Below are positions 40,340 through 52,028 of a stretch of DNA of 64,000 bases, piece after piece. Origin of the DNA: Dactylosporangium aurantiacum (GTDB lineage Bacteria; Actinomycetota; Actinomycetes; Mycobacteriales; Micromonosporaceae); NCBI RefSeq assembly GCF_000716715.1, contig NZ_JNYJ01000042.1, positions 1 to 64,000 of the forward strand, read 5' to 3'. The notes beneath the pieces are model-generated. The model was not told the origin of the DNA. It made no database searches and saw only the letters and a list, made by a program, of their open reading frames with translations. Position numbers and translations under genes: made by a program. Positions within the stretch are counted from its first letter, which is position 1. Every line of letters starts with the position of its first letter.

Positions 40340-42919
40340 TCAGGTCCCGTAGATGTTGAGGTCCCAGATGGAGTACCCGTACGTGGTGCCGCGTTGGGTG
40401 CCGTAGACGCGCACGTAACGGCCGGAGCCGGCGAGCCCGGTGAGGTCGTCGACGCCACCGTCGCCGGTGGTGGTGCTGTGGATGGTGGTCCAGGTGGCGG
40501 CGTCGTCGGAGACCTGGATCTGGTACGCGGCGCCGTAGGCGGCTTCCCAGTTGATCCGGACCCGGTTGACGGTGCGGGTGCTGCCCAGGTCGACCTGGAT
40601 CCACTGCGGGTCGCTACGAGCGCTGGACCAGCGGGTGGTGGGGTTGCCATCGACGGCGTTGCCGGGTTCGACGCCGGCGCGGTACGTGCTGGAGGCGGCG
40701 ACCGGCCGGCCGAGGGCGAGGTCGGTGCCGCCGGTCGCGGTGGCGTACAGCGTGGCGATGTCGCCGGCGGACAGGGCCTGCCGGTAGGCGACGGCGTCGT
40801 CGAGCAGCCCGGTGAAGGGTCGTTTGCCGCCGAATCCGCCGAGCGGCAGCGGGATCACCTGGGGCAGGGTCTGCTGGAAGACGCCGTTGGCGTAGAGGCT
40901 GGTGCCGGTGGTGGTACCGACCAGGGTCAGCATCGTCCACTGGTTGAGCGGCAGGGCGTAGGTGAACGGGTAGTTGCCGGTGCCGTACCTGGTGATGCCG
41001 ATCTGGTTGGTGCTGCCGTACTCCTCGACCTTGATGGCGTACTCCATGTCGCGCAGCAGCACGGTGTTGGTGGCGTTGGCGGTGCGGTTGATCCACACGG
41101 AGAACGTCCAGGGCGCCTGGACGGCGCGGCCGCCGAGGTTGAACGTCTGGCTGGTGCCGGCGGTGAACTTCACCGCGTTGCCGGTGCGGCCGGCCACGGG
41201 GAACGTGGGCGGGTAGAGCCAGCCGTTGGCGTGCAGGGTGCCGGCGCTGTCGGCGGTGCTCATCTTCCAGCCGCCCGGGTAGTGGGTGGCGGCGGTCGGG
41301 GTGTAGGTGCTGTCGAACGTCCAGCGGTGGACCGGCTGGCCGTCGGTGGACGCGGCGGGTGCCGGGCGTGGTGCCGCGCCGGGCGCGTCGCCGACCGCGG
41401 CGAGGGCGGCGGTGAACTGCGCGAAGGTCGCCGTGGTGGGGTCGGTGTCCCAGGTCCGTTCGGCGAGCTCCGCGCGGCGGCCGTCGAAGAGGTCCAGCAC
41501 GAAGTCGGTGTCGCTGAAGAAGTGGTCGTCGCCCCAGTACGCGAGCACCTGGCCCTTGTTGTTGGCGTGCGTGACCGGGGTCCAGGCGTACATGTCGCCG
41601 CGGGGGACGACCTTCGTCTCGTAGTCGCCGGGTGCGATGTAGAACCGGTCGTAGGCGCCGGTCTTGTAGGCGGAGTCGACGACCTGGTAGCCGAGCGAGC
41701 GCATGGTGGCGGAGACGGAGGTGGCGCCGAAGTTCATGATGAGCACGTCGGTGCTGGGTTGGATGTCGGTGTTGTTGACCCAGATCATGGCCTTCTTGCC
41801 GGCGCCTTCGACGGTCTGCTCCAGCGCGGCGATGTACTGCTCCTGCAGGTCGGCCATGGTCGGTGCGGCGGTGGTGTACTTGCTCTGGATGTACGGGCAG
41901 GTGGCCAGGCCGGTGGGGACCTCGTCGTTGCCGAGGTGGACGTACGGGCTGGCGAACCAGGTCTGGAAGTGCCCGACGAGCTGTTGCATCCAGGCGGTGA
42001 CGGCCGGGTCGGTGAAGTCGAGGGTGGAGCTGTCGCCGCACTGGGCGCTCAGGGAGCGGTCGACGCCGCCGAACGTGGCGATCGGCTGGACCTTCGTCGG
42101 GTTCTGGATCTCCGGCACGATCGTGACGTGGTGTTCGGCGGCGACGGCTTCGATCGCAGCGATGTCGGTCTGGCTGTAGCGCTGGGCCGGGTCGGTCGGG
42201 GCCATCGCGGCGTAGGTGGGGCTGTACAGCCGGAACGCGTTGGCCTGGTTGAACATCAGCTGGATGACGTTGAGCTTGTTCCAGGCGGCGCGGCGGATCT
42301 CGTCCTGGATCGCGGCGACGGACATGAACCGGCGGCTGACGTCGAAGTGCTCGGCGCGGTAGGCGAGGGTGGGCCAGTCCCGGGCGGTGCCGGTCGGGAC
42401 GCTGCGGTGGGCGGCGTCCAGGCGTAGGAGCTGGGCGAGGGTCCGGCCGCCGTTGAGCAGGCCGGTGGAGGTGGGCGCGCTGATCTCGACGGTGGTGCCG
42501 ACGGTCAGGGCGTAGCCTTCGGTGCCCAGTCCGGGGTCGGCGGCCAGGCGCAGGAAGATGTCGCCGGCGGCGGGCGCGGCGGCGGTGACCACGGCCGGGT
42601 TGAGTCCGGTGACGGCGGCGAGGTCGGTGCCGATCCGGCCGGCGACCTGGGTCACCGTGCGGGTGGACAGCAGTTCCGAGGTGACGCCGCTGGTTGACTG
42701 TGCGGCGCTGGCGGTGGCGACGACGATGCGGCTGGCGGCGGTGAGGGTGAGGTTGCCGGTGCCGCCGGTCCACTGCCGCAGGCTGGGCACGACGGCGGGT
42801 TCGGGGTTGGCGGCGTGGGCCGGGCCGGCGGTGGTCAGCAGGGCCGCGATCGTCGCCGCGGCGGCGAATGCCGCCGTCAGTCCGTGGCGTCGGCGGTGGA
42901 TGGAGGGTGGCGCTTGCAT
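40340..42919 (-). CDS. Secreted GH20 beta-N-acetylhexosaminidase with LamG and F5/8C modules
   Basis: 859 aa. Sec signal (HGLTAAFAAAATIAALLTTAG, cut near AHAAN). A GH20b-like domain, then the barrel with YRAEHFDVSRRFMSVAAIQDEI, WNKLNVIQLMFN, IVPEIQNP and YVHLGNDEVPTG, whose Asp-Glu pair is the substrate-assisted catalytic dyad. A LamG/concanavalin-like domain (about 535-715) and an F5/8-type C discoidin domain (about 720-859) should bind glycans. AGGAG precedes ATG 42919 inside the upstream kinase gene, which overlaps it by 43 bp. It is the last gene of the amino-sugar operon and would release GlcNAc outside the cell. Confidence 0.9.
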   Translation of the reverse strand: MQAPPSIHRRRHGLTAAFAAAATIAALLTTAGPAHAANPEPAVVPSLRQWTGGTGNLTLTAASRIVVATASAAQSTSGVTSELLSTRTVTQVAGRIGTDLAAVTGLNPAVVTAAAPAAGDIFLRLAADPGLGTEGYALTVGTTVEISAPTSTGLLNGGRTLAQLLRLDAAHRSVPTGTARDWPTLAYRAEHFDVSRRFMSVAAIQDEIRRAAWNKLNVIQLMFNQANAFRLYSPTYAAMAPTDPAQRYSQTDIAAIEAVAAEHHVTIVPEIQNPTKVQPIATFGGVDRSLSAQCGDSSTLDFTDPAVTAWMQQLVGHFQTWFASPYVHLGNDEVPTGLATCPYIQSKYTTAAPTMADLQEQYIAALEQTVEGAGKKAMIWVNNTDIQPSTDVLIMNFGATSVSATMRSLGYQVVDSAYKTGAYDRFYIAPGDYETKVVPRGDMYAWTPVTHANNKGQVLAYWGDDHFFSDTDFVLDLFDGRRAELAERTWDTDPTTATFAQFTAALAAVGDAPGAAPRPAPAASTDGQPVHRWTFDSTYTPTAATHYPGGWKMSTADSAGTLHANGWLYPPTFPVAGRTGNAVKFTAGTSQTFNLGGRAVQAPWTFSVWINRTANATNTVLLRDMEYAIKVEEYGSTNQIGITRYGTGNYPFTYALPLNQWTMLTLVGTTTGTSLYANGVFQQTLPQVIPLPLGGFGGKRPFTGLLDDAVAYRQALSAGDIATLYATATGGTDLALGRPVAASSTYRAGVEPGNAVDGNPTTRWSSARSDPQWIQVDLGSTRTVNRVRINWEAAYGAAYQIQVSDDAATWTTIHSTTTGDGGVDDLTGLAGSGRYVRVYGTQRGTTYGYSIWDLNIYGT

Positions 42920-43917
42920 GGGTCACGCTCCTGACTGGGATGGGGTCGGCGCAGGGTGGTGAGGGCCGCGGCGTCGGCCAGGCCGGCGGGCAGCGGCCCG
43001 TTGAGGACGGCGGCGGCCAGGGTGATCGCGCCGTCGAGGGGGGTGCCGGCGGGTTCGTGGAGCGTCATGGCCGGGCAGCGGGTGCGGATGGTGTCGGTGA
43101 ACGCGGTGGTGAGAGGGCTGTCGGGGCGTAGCAGGTTGCCGGTGACCGCCCCGGTGGGGGTGGTGCCGGGCGGCAGGGCGGCGAGGAGGGTGCCGGCGAG
43201 GTGTCCGGCGGCGCGGTGCACGATGTCGGCGGCGACGGGGTCGTCGGCCGCGGCGTCGATGACGGTGGGGGCGAACGCGGCGAACACCCCGGCACGGTCG
43301 GCGCGGGTGGTGAGGTCGGCGACCAGCGCGCTGGGCTCGCCGTGCGCGGCGCGCAGGGCGGCGAGCAGCGGCGCGGAGCCGCCGGGGCGGCCGTCGACGG
43401 CCCGGTAGGCGGCCTGCATGCCTTCCCGGCCGATCCAGGAGCCGCCGCCGGCGTCGCCGAGCAGGTGCCCCCAGCCGTCGACGCGTCGCCACCGGCCGTG
43501 CAGGTCGGTGCCGAGCGCGACCGCGCCGGTCCCGGCCGCCAGGACCGCCCCGGGCGTGAACCCGACCGCGCCGAGGTAGCCGGTGAGCAGGTCGGAGCAG
43601 AGCACGACCTGGGCCGCGCCGCTGGCGCGGGCGACGGCGCGCGTCACGGCCGTGCGCAGGTCCTGGCCGAGCAGCGCCGCACCGGTGCAGCCGACCGCCG
43701 CGGCGTGCGGCACCGGCCCGCCCGCGCCGGTGGTCACGTCACCGATGACGTCGGTGAGCACCCGCGCGAGGTGCTCACCGTCGACGGTCATGGGTTGCCG
43801 TCGGGCCGCCGCGGCCAGGACGCGGGGTGATCCGCCGGTGAGGCGGCTGATCCGGGCACGGAGCCCGGAGCCGCCGACGTCCACGCCGAGCACCACCGGG
43901 CCGGTCGGGGTGTTCAC
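42877..43917 (-). CDS. BadF-type N-acetylglucosamine / N-acetylmuramic acid kinase
   Basis: 346 aa. ASKHA-fold kinase of the BadF/BadG group: VVLGVDVGGSGLRARI phosphate-1 motif, VGCTGAALLG, VLCSDLLTGYLGAVGF, AGTGAVALG and GWGHLLGDAGGGSWIGREGM. This family includes N-acetylglucosamine kinases and the dual MurNAc/GlcNAc kinase MurK. Sitting directly after murQ (GTGA overlap) it probably makes MurNAc-6-P and GlcNAc-6-P from imported sugars. The C-terminus is long and basic where it overlaps the GH20 start. Confidence 0.88.
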   Translation of the reverse strand: MNTPTGPVVLGVDVGGSGLRARISRLTGGSPRVLAAAARRQPMTVDGEHLARVLTDVIGDVTTGAGGPVPHAAAVGCTGAALLGQDLRTAVTRAVARASGAAQVVLCSDLLTGYLGAVGFTPGAVLAAGTGAVALGTDLHGRWRRVDGWGHLLGDAGGGSWIGREGMQAAYRAVDGRPGGSAPLLAALRAAHGEPSALVADLTTRADRAGVFAAFAPTVIDAAADDPVAADIVHRAAGHLAGTLLAALPPGTTPTGAVTGNLLRPDSPLTTAFTDTIRTRCPAMTLHEPAGTPLDGAITLAAAVLNGPLPAGLADAAALTTLRRPHPSQERDPCKRHPPSTADATD

Positions 43918-44822
43918 GGCCCGGTGAGGTGAGCCAGGGCGTGCCGGACGACGCCGTCCGCCGTCGTGAGCGCGGCCCGGGCGGTGGCGGTGTCGACGCC
44001 GGCCAGCAGCGCGGTGAGGGCGACCTTGAGGTCGCCGTCCGCGGCGGTGAGGGCGGCGCGGCAGTGCCCGTCGGCGGCGCCGGTGGCCTGCGCGAGGGTG
44101 TTCAGGACGCGGCCGCGGAGCTTGGCGTTGGTCGCCACGACGTCGACCATGAGGTTGGAGTAGGTGCGCCCGAGCCGGATCATGACTGCGGTGGAGAAGG
44201 TGTGCAGGACGACCTTCTGGGCGGTGCCGGCCTTCATCCGGGTCGAGCCGGTGACGACTTCCGGGCCGGTGTCGAGGCAGACGCAGACGTCGCTGTGCAC
44301 GGCGAGCGCCGCGGCCGGGTTCGCGGTCACCAGGACGGTGGCGGCGCCGGCCAGCCGGGCGGCGGTGAAGGCGCCCGCCACGTACGGGGTGCGGCCGCTC
44401 GCGGTGAGCCCGACGACGAGGTCGGCGCCGGTGACGTCGGCGAGGTCGACCCGTCCCGTGGTCACGTCGTCCTCGACCTCCTCGACGGCGTCGGTCATGG
44501 CGACGGCGCCGCCGGCGAGGTGCGCGACGAACCGGCCGGTCGGGAAGCCGTAGGTGGGTGGCACCTCGGCGGCGTCGAGCACGCCGAAGCGGCCGGAGGA
44601 GCCGGCACCGGCATAGTGCACGCGACCGCCGGCGCGGAGCCGGTCGACGGCGAGATCGACGGCGCGGGCCAGCTCGGGCAGGGCGGCCTCGACGGCGGCC
44701 GGGACCTTGGCGTCCTCGGCGTTGATCCGGCGCAGGATGCCGAGGGTGTCGAGCAGGTCGATGTCGGTGGTGGCGGGATTGGCGGCCTCGGTGGGTGAGC
44801 CGACCCGCACGACGGTGCTCAC
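43914..44822 (-). CDS. murQ: N-acetylmuramic acid 6-phosphate etherase
   Basis: 302 aa. Cleaves D-lactate from MurNAc-6-P to give GlcNAc-6-P. SIS-domain signatures are intact: YAGAGSSGRFGVLDAAEVPPTYG and the MurQ-specific GPEVVTGSTRMKAGTAQKVV, plus MVDVVATNAKLRGR and a C-terminal helical UBA-like part. GTG 44822 overlaps the RpiR stop by 4 bp; longer in-frame starts would run into that gene. Confidence 0.95.
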   Translation of the reverse strand: MSTVVRVGSPTEAANPATTDIDLLDTLGILRRINAEDAKVPAAVEAALPELARAVDLAVDRLRAGGRVHYAGAGSSGRFGVLDAAEVPPTYGFPTGRFVAHLAGGAVAMTDAVEEVEDDVTTGRVDLADVTGADLVVGLTASGRTPYVAGAFTAARLAGAATVLVTANPAAALAVHSDVCVCLDTGPEVVTGSTRMKAGTAQKVVLHTFSTAVMIRLGRTYSNLMVDVVATNAKLRGRVLNTLAQATGAADGHCRAALTAADGDLKVALTALLAGVDTATARAALTTADGVVRHALAHLTGP

Positions 44823-45703
44823 CGGCCCTGCCGGTCGAAGGGCAGGACGTGGCCGCGGACGGCGTCGTGGGCGCGCTCCATCGCCTCGAGGGACTCGTCG
44901 TAGCGGCGGTGCGACAGTGCGACGTAGATGCAGTCGACGACGGTCAGCTGCGCGGTGCGCGAGGCGGTGCCGCCGCTGCGGAACGTGGTCTCCCGCGCCG
45001 CGGTGGTGAGCACGAGGCCGGCCAGTTCGGCCGCCGGGGACTGCGGGTTGCTGGTGATGACCGCGGTGGTCGCGCCGCGTCGTTTCGCCTCGGCCAGGGC
45101 GTCGAGGATCTCCCTGGTACGGCCGGAGTGGCTGATCGCCAGGGCGACGTCGCCGGTGGTGAGGGTGGAGGCGCTCATCAGCGCGGCATGCACGTCGGAC
45201 CAGGCGGCCGCCGGCCGGCCGGCGCGGTGCAGCTTGTAGGCGGCGTCCTGGGCGACCGTGGCGGTCGACCCGACACCGTAGACGTCGATCCGGGTGGCGC
45301 TCAGGATCGCGGTGACGAGCGCGTCGAGCACCGAGACGTCCAGGTGCGCCACGGTGTCCTCCACCGCGCGGGCGTCGGCGAACCCCACCTTCTTGATCAG
45401 CTCGGTGAGGGAGTCGTCGCGGCCGATGTCGCCGCCGAGCGCGGTGTCGGCGCGGTCGTCGGCGCGCAGCCGTTCGGCCTCGGCGGCCAGGTGCAGCCGC
45501 AGCTGCGCGTAGCCGCGCAGGCCGATCGAGCGGCAGAACCGGGTGACGGTCGTCTCCGAGGTGCCGCAGAGCTGCGCCAGCTCGGAGATGGTCATCTCGG
45601 CGGTCGCGCCCGGGTCGTCGAGCACGCGGCGGGCGATCGCCTGCTCGGCGCGTGGCAGGTTCGACATCATGGTCCGCAGCCGGACCAACACGTCGCCGCT
45701 CAT
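44819..45703 (-). CDS. RpiR-family regulator of the amino-sugar operon
   Basis: 294 aa. N-terminal HTH_6 (LPRAEQAIARRVLDDPGATAEM, ISELAQLCGTSETTVTRFCRSIG) and a SIS sugar-phosphate domain (IDVYGVGSTATVAQDAAYKL, DVALAISHSGRTREILDALAEAK). MurR, the MurNAc-6-P-responsive regulator of murQ in E. coli, has this architecture. ATG 45703 has GGGAGG 7 nt upstream and overlaps the stop of the preceding gene. Confidence 0.93.
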   Translation of the reverse strand: MSGDVLVRLRTMMSNLPRAEQAIARRVLDDPGATAEMTISELAQLCGTSETTVTRFCRSIGLRGYAQLRLHLAAEAERLRADDRADTALGGDIGRDDSLTELIKKVGFADARAVEDTVAHLDVSVLDALVTAILSATRIDVYGVGSTATVAQDAAYKLHRAGRPAAAWSDVHAALMSASTLTTGDVALAISHSGRTREILDALAEAKRRGATTAVITSNPQSPAAELAGLVLTTAARETTFRSGGTASRTAQLTVVDCIYVALSHRRYDESLEAMERAHDAVRGHVLPFDRQGR

Positions 45704-46715
45704 GGTGAAGCCTCCCCAGTGTGGTGGTGTGCGAGGTGGTGCTCGACGAGCCGCCACCGCGGCTCGTCCATGCCGTCGCCGGGAAACAGGCACCAGCCGT
45801 CACCGACGGTGTCCGCGTGGTCCAGCGCTGCCGTGAGGTCCCCCGGTGCGACCGGCGGACCCCAGTCGTAGCCGCGGGCCACGTGCGGGTCGGAGGTGAC
45901 CTGGACCATCGGGATGGCCGGTCCGCGGAACGCCGCCGCGATGTCCGCGCCGCGGTCGGCCACCATGCTCGGCGGCTGGCCGAGGATGGCGTGGTAGGTC
46001 ATCGGCAGCACGGCGTCCAGCCACGGCCGCCAGTCGGCGACGGCTTGGCCGAGCAGGTCACGGCGGGCGGCGTCACCGGCGGCCGGCACCACGAACGCGC
46101 CCAGCCACCGGTGCGGGCGGACGCGCTGCGCGACCCGGCGGATGACGTCGGTGACGACCGCGCAGCGAAACGCCGTCCACTGCTCCCGCAGCCGCCCGCG
46201 GAGCAGGGCGGCCGCGGCGTGCGGCGCACCGGGCAGCGCGATGCCGGACCATGCGGTGAACCGGGCCAGCGTGGCCGGGTCGAACGACGCGGCGCGCGGC
46301 ACCGCACCGGTGCGCAGCTCGAGTTCCCAGTGCAGCGGCCACCGGATGAAGTCCAGGATCAGACCGTCGACGGGCCGTCCGGCGAGCGCGGCGCAGCGGT
46401 CGATCAGCGCCGCGGTGTAGTTGGTGTCGGTCGGCACGAGGCCGGTGTACCACTCCATCGGCTGCCACACGCGCCCGCCGGCGTCGACGGGCCGCAGGTC
46501 GTCGCGGCGGTGGCCGGGCGGCTCGGCGTGGTCGGAGAAGCAGGCCACGCTGCCGAGCACGGTCAGGCCCGCCGCGGCGCAGTCGCCGGCCAGGTCGTCG
46601 TCGACGGCCGCCGCCTTCGTGATCAGCGTGTCGATGCCGGCCCCGGCCGCACGGTGCAGCAGTGCGGCACGCGCCGGACCGGGCCGCAGCCGGCGGTCGA
46701 ACACGTACATGGCTC

Positions 46716-46719
<4 letters not shown>
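45700..46719 (-). CDS. Unrecognised cytoplasmic TIM-barrel-like protein, possible glycoside hydrolase
   Basis: 339 aa, no signal peptide. The stretches MRAMYVFDRRLRPG, GIDTLITKAA, PVDGLILDFIRWPLHWELE, WLDAVLPMTYHAIL and AIPMVQVTSD follow a (beta/alpha)8 rhythm. DGLILDFIRWP resembles the DGIHLDYIRYP motif of hypothetical glycosyl-hydrolase (GHL10/DUF187-like) proteins, so a hydrolase acting on imported saccharide is a reasonable guess. It is fixed in the operon by ATGA overlaps on both sides (start 46719, stop 45700). Catalytic residues cannot be named. Confidence 0.7.
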
Positions 46720-48703
<1,984 letters not shown>

Positions 48704-48707
<4 letters not shown>

Positions 48708-49516
48708 GTCCGGTTCACCGCCGCGTTGAGCGCGTCGGCGAGCAGGCTCAGCCCGAGCGCGAGAAGGAGCAGGACGAGCGCCGGGCCGAGCACGTACACC
48801 GGCTGCTCACTCATGTGCCGCATGCCGACGTTGAGCAGCGCGCCCAGCGACGGCTCCGGCGGTTGGATGCCCAACCCGACGATGCTCAGTGAGGACTCCA
48901 GAAACACCGCGGCGACCATCCCGATCGCGGTCTGCACGATGACCGGGTCGACGGCGTTGGGCAGGATGTGCCGCAGCATGATCGTCCGGCCCGGCACCCG
49001 CATCACCCGGGCCGCCAGGACGTACTCGCGCTGCTGCTGCGCCAGCAGCGAGGCCCGGGCGAGCCGGCCGAACGCCGGCAGGCCGTAGACGACGATCGCG
49101 ACGACGAGCGCCCACCAGCCGGGCCGCAGGACCAGGGCGACGCAGATGCCGAGGACCAGGCTCGGGAAGCCCAGGATCACATCGAGCGCGCGCTGCGTGA
49201 GTGCGCCCAACCAGGGCGCGACCGCGCCGGACAGCCCCAGCAGCGTGCCGAGCACCGCGCTGAGCGGGACGGCCACGAAGACCAGCGACAGGTCGACCCG
49301 CAGCCCGTACAGGGTGCGGACGAAGATGTCCCGGCCCAGCTCATCGGTGCCGAACGGCCTGCTCAGCTCGGGCGCGGCGAACGCGTCGGCGCCCTGGGCG
49401 TCGTACCCGCCGGGTGCCATCACCGGCACGAGCAGCGCCAGCAGGGCCAGCCCGGCGAGCACGACACCGCCGGTGATGCCCCGCGGGCGGCGCAACGCCC
49501 GAAGGTAGCGGCTCAT
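48704..49516 (-). CDS. Peptide-type ABC permease, DppC-like
   Basis: 270 aa. BPD_transp_1 permease with [17 protein letters not shown] (OppC/DppC N-terminal motif), helices [19 protein letters not shown] and [20 protein letters not shown], and the EAA-type loop [20 protein letters not shown]. Its start and stop overlap the flanking genes by 4 bp. Confidence 0.95.
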
Positions 49517-50463
49517 GACACTCCCAACCGGATACGCGGGTCGAGGGTGGCGAGCAGGACCTCGGTCAGCAACTGGATGACCGCGGCGACGCCGACGGCG
49601 GCGAGCACCAGCACCTGCACAACGAGGTAGTCACGGTCGCGGACGCTGGACACCACGAGGGTGCCCAGGCCGTTGCGGGCGAAGATCGCCTCGACGACGA
49701 TCGCACCGGCGAGGAGCTCCCCGAGCCGGATGCCGATCGCGACCACGGCGGTGCCGATGCTGTTGCGCAGCACGTGCCGCAGCGTGACCCGGACCGGGCG
49801 GGCGCCCTTGGCCACCGCGAGGTCGACGTAGTCGTCGCTGCGCGCCTGCCGCATCGCCGTCTCCAGCAACCGGGCGATCGCCGCCGCCTGCGGCAGCGCG
49901 AGCGCGAGTGCCGGCAGTGCGAGGTACTGCAGCGCGATGTCCGGGTCGTCGAGCAGGGCCACCTCGCCGCTGACCGGCAGGACCCTGAATGTGACGCCCA
50001 GCAGCAGCGCGAGCAGCAGGCCGGTGAGGAACGGTGGTGCGGCCAGCAGCACGCTGTTGACCGCGTCGAGGGTCCCCCGCGCCCACGGCGAGCGCGGGCC
50101 GCCGCCGAGGGTACCCAGGACGATGCCGAGCACCGCCATGATGATCCCGGCGACGATCGCCAGCTCGACGGTGCTGCCGATCCGGTCGCCGATCATCTCG
50201 GCGACCGGACGGCCGGTCAGGTACGAGGTGCCCAGATCGCCGGTGAGCACGCCGCCGAGCCAGTGGAAGTACTGCTCCACCGCCGGCCGGTCCAGCCCGA
50301 GCAGCGCCCGGACCTCGGCGACCTGCTCCGGTGAGGCGTCCGCGCCGGCGACCGCGACGGCCGGGTCGCCGGGCGCCAGCCGGGGCAGCGCGAACGCCAG
50401 CACCGAGCTGACCAGCAGCACACCGAGGACCGCCGGGGCCCGGCGCGCCAGGAACACCAGCAT
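49513..50463 (-). CDS. Peptide-type ABC permease, DppB-like
   Basis: 316 aa. OppB/DppB features: N-terminal TM, APGDPAVAVAGADASPEQV, the LGLDRPAVEQYFHWL segment, GDLGTSYLTGRPV and EAA loop AVAKGARPVRVTLRHVLRNS. ATG 50463 is chosen since it begins the first TM helix and lies 4 bp after the binding-protein stop. Confidence 0.95.
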   Translation of the reverse strand: MLVFLARRAPAVLGVLLVSSVLAFALPRLAPGDPAVAVAGADASPEQVAEVRALLGLDRPAVEQYFHWLGGVLTGDLGTSYLTGRPVAEMIGDRIGSTVELAIVAGIIMAVLGIVLGTLGGGPRSPWARGTLDAVNSVLLAAPPFLTGLLLALLLGVTFRVLPVSGEVALLDDPDIALQYLALPALALALPQAAAIARLLETAMRQARSDDYVDLAVAKGARPVRVTLRHVLRNSIGTAVVAIGIRLGELLAGAIVVEAIFARNGLGTLVVSSVRDRDYLVVQVLVLAAVGVAAVIQLLTEVLLATLDPRIRLGVS

Positions 50464-50467
50464 GGTC

Positions 50468-52018
50468 TCAGGCCGCCAGGAAGGCGTCGGTGGCCACGAC
50501 ACTGCCCAGCGCCACGGTCCGCACGCCCTGCAGCGTGGCGCTGCGCACGTGGTACTGCGGCGCGACCATGGTCACGTGGCTGAACGACTCGTCGAGCAGG
50601 TACGTCGACAGCCCGGCCAGCGCGGTGCCTTTCGCCCCGTCGCCGGCCTCCTGCAGGGTGGCACGCAGCTGGTCGTACTGCGCGGCGGTGAACTGTGACG
50701 GGTTCCCGGCCCGCAGCGACGGCATCGCGTCCACGATCGTCGCCGCGGAGAAGCCGACCATGCCGTGCAGCAGCAGGAACGCCGGCCCGAGCGTGCCCTT
50801 GACCTGCCGGGCGTCGAACTCGGCAGTGTCGAGCGCGACCGCCTCCGGCGCCAGTCCGATCTGCTCCAGGTTGAACCGCACGATCTCGAAGAGGTTCTTC
50901 ATCGTCGGCAGGTTCGCGAACGCGATCGGGACCCTCGCGCCCTTCGCCCCGGCCTGCTCCACGAGCGCCTTGGCCTTGGCGACGTCGAGGCTGTACCTGG
51001 TCGCGAGGTCCTTCGGGTACCCGGTCTCCTCCGGCGTCCACCACAGGTCGGTGACGGTGGCGTCACCGCCGAACACCTGCGCCTTGATCCGTTCCCGGTC
51101 CAGGGCCCAGCCGACCGCCTGGCGGACCTCCTTCTTGTCGAACGGCGCCGCGGTCACGTTCAGTCCGAGCGGGTAGAACACGCCACCGGCGTTCTCCAGC
51201 GCGAAGTTCCTGTCCTCCCGCAGCGCCTTGATGTCGGCCGTGGACAGGCCGTTGACCAGGTGGCTGCGGCCACCGCGCAGCGCGGTCTGCAACGCGGTCG
51301 GGTCCGTGATCACCGCGATCTCGACCTTGTCCAGGTAGGGCCGGTCGGCGTCACGATAGGCCGGGTTGCGTTCCAGGGTGATCGACGCGCCGGGCTTCCA
51401 CTGCTTCCACACGAACGGGCCGGTCCCGACCACCTGGCTGCCGTCGCCGATCTTGGCGAACGTCTCCTTGTCGACGACCATCGTGAGGTGGAACAGGTCG
51501 AAGAGGCTGTCCGTCGGCCGGGCCAGGGTGATCGTCACCTGGTGCGGGCCGGTCGCCTCCACCTTCGTCAGCTTCAGCGCCACCGCCCGCAGCTGTGAGG
51601 CGTTCTTCGCGTCTTTGACCTGCTCCAGCGAGAACACCACGTCCTCGGCGGTCATCGGCCGGCCGCTGTGGAACTTCACGTCGTCGCGGAGCTCCAGCAC
51701 GACGCCGGTGCGTTCGGCGTTGAAGGTCCAGGACTTCGCCAGCACCGGCTGCGGCTGACGCTGCGCGTCGAACTCCGCGAGGGGTTCGAAGACCAGCCGC
51801 CGCCACATCCAGTTCCCGGCCCGGTTGGCCATCACCGCGCCCGGCTGGGCGTCGGCGCTGGCGGCGAGCTGCAGCGTGCCGCCCCGCTTCGGGACACCGG
51901 TCGCCGACACGGGTGAGCGGTCCACCGCCGACTCGCAACCGGCGGCCACCAACGCCGCCGCTCCGACGCCGCCGCCCAGCACGAGGCGGCGCGAGACAAG
52001 ACCCTGTAAAGGACTCAT
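50468..52018 (-). CDS. Peptide-type substrate-binding lipoprotein (SBP_bac_5)
   Basis: 516 aa. Twin-arginine-like signal with lipobox (SRRLVLGGGVGAAALVAAGC). SBP_bac_5 family features: GGTLQLAASADAQPG, LVFEPLAEFDAQRQPQPVLAKSW, ELRDDVKFHSGRPMTAEDVVFSLEQ, VVGTGPFVWKQWKPG and DKKEVRQAVGWALDRERI. In this context the ligand may be a muropeptide, MurNAc-peptide or chito-oligosaccharide; some family-5 proteins bind sugars. It is the first gene of the nine-gene operon and has a structured leader. Confidence 0.93.
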   Translation of the reverse strand: MSPLQGLVSRRLVLGGGVGAAALVAAGCESAVDRSPVSATGVPKRGGTLQLAASADAQPGAVMANRAGNWMWRRLVFEPLAEFDAQRQPQPVLAKSWTFNAERTGVVLELRDDVKFHSGRPMTAEDVVFSLEQVKDAKNASQLRAVALKLTKVEATGPHQVTITLARPTDSLFDLFHLTMVVDKETFAKIGDGSQVVGTGPFVWKQWKPGASITLERNPAYRDADRPYLDKVEIAVITDPTALQTALRGGRSHLVNGLSTADIKALREDRNFALENAGGVFYPLGLNVTAAPFDKKEVRQAVGWALDRERIKAQVFGGDATVTDLWWTPEETGYPKDLATRYSLDVAKAKALVEQAGAKGARVPIAFANLPTMKNLFEIVRFNLEQIGLAPEAVALDTAEFDARQVKGTLGPAFLLLHGMVGFSAATIVDAMPSLRAGNPSQFTAAQYDQLRATLQEAGDGAKGTALAGLSTYLLDESFSHVTMVAPQYHVRSATLQGVRTVALGSVVATDAFLAA

Positions 52019-52028
52019 TGACCTGGTA

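Noticed and set aside
39161..42427. A plus-strand open frame of more than 1000 codons crossing the ATPase end and the GH20 gene
   Set aside because: It is Arg/Gly-rich, ignores the 18-bp terminator at 40284-40327 and two strongly supported genes, and has no recognisable motif.
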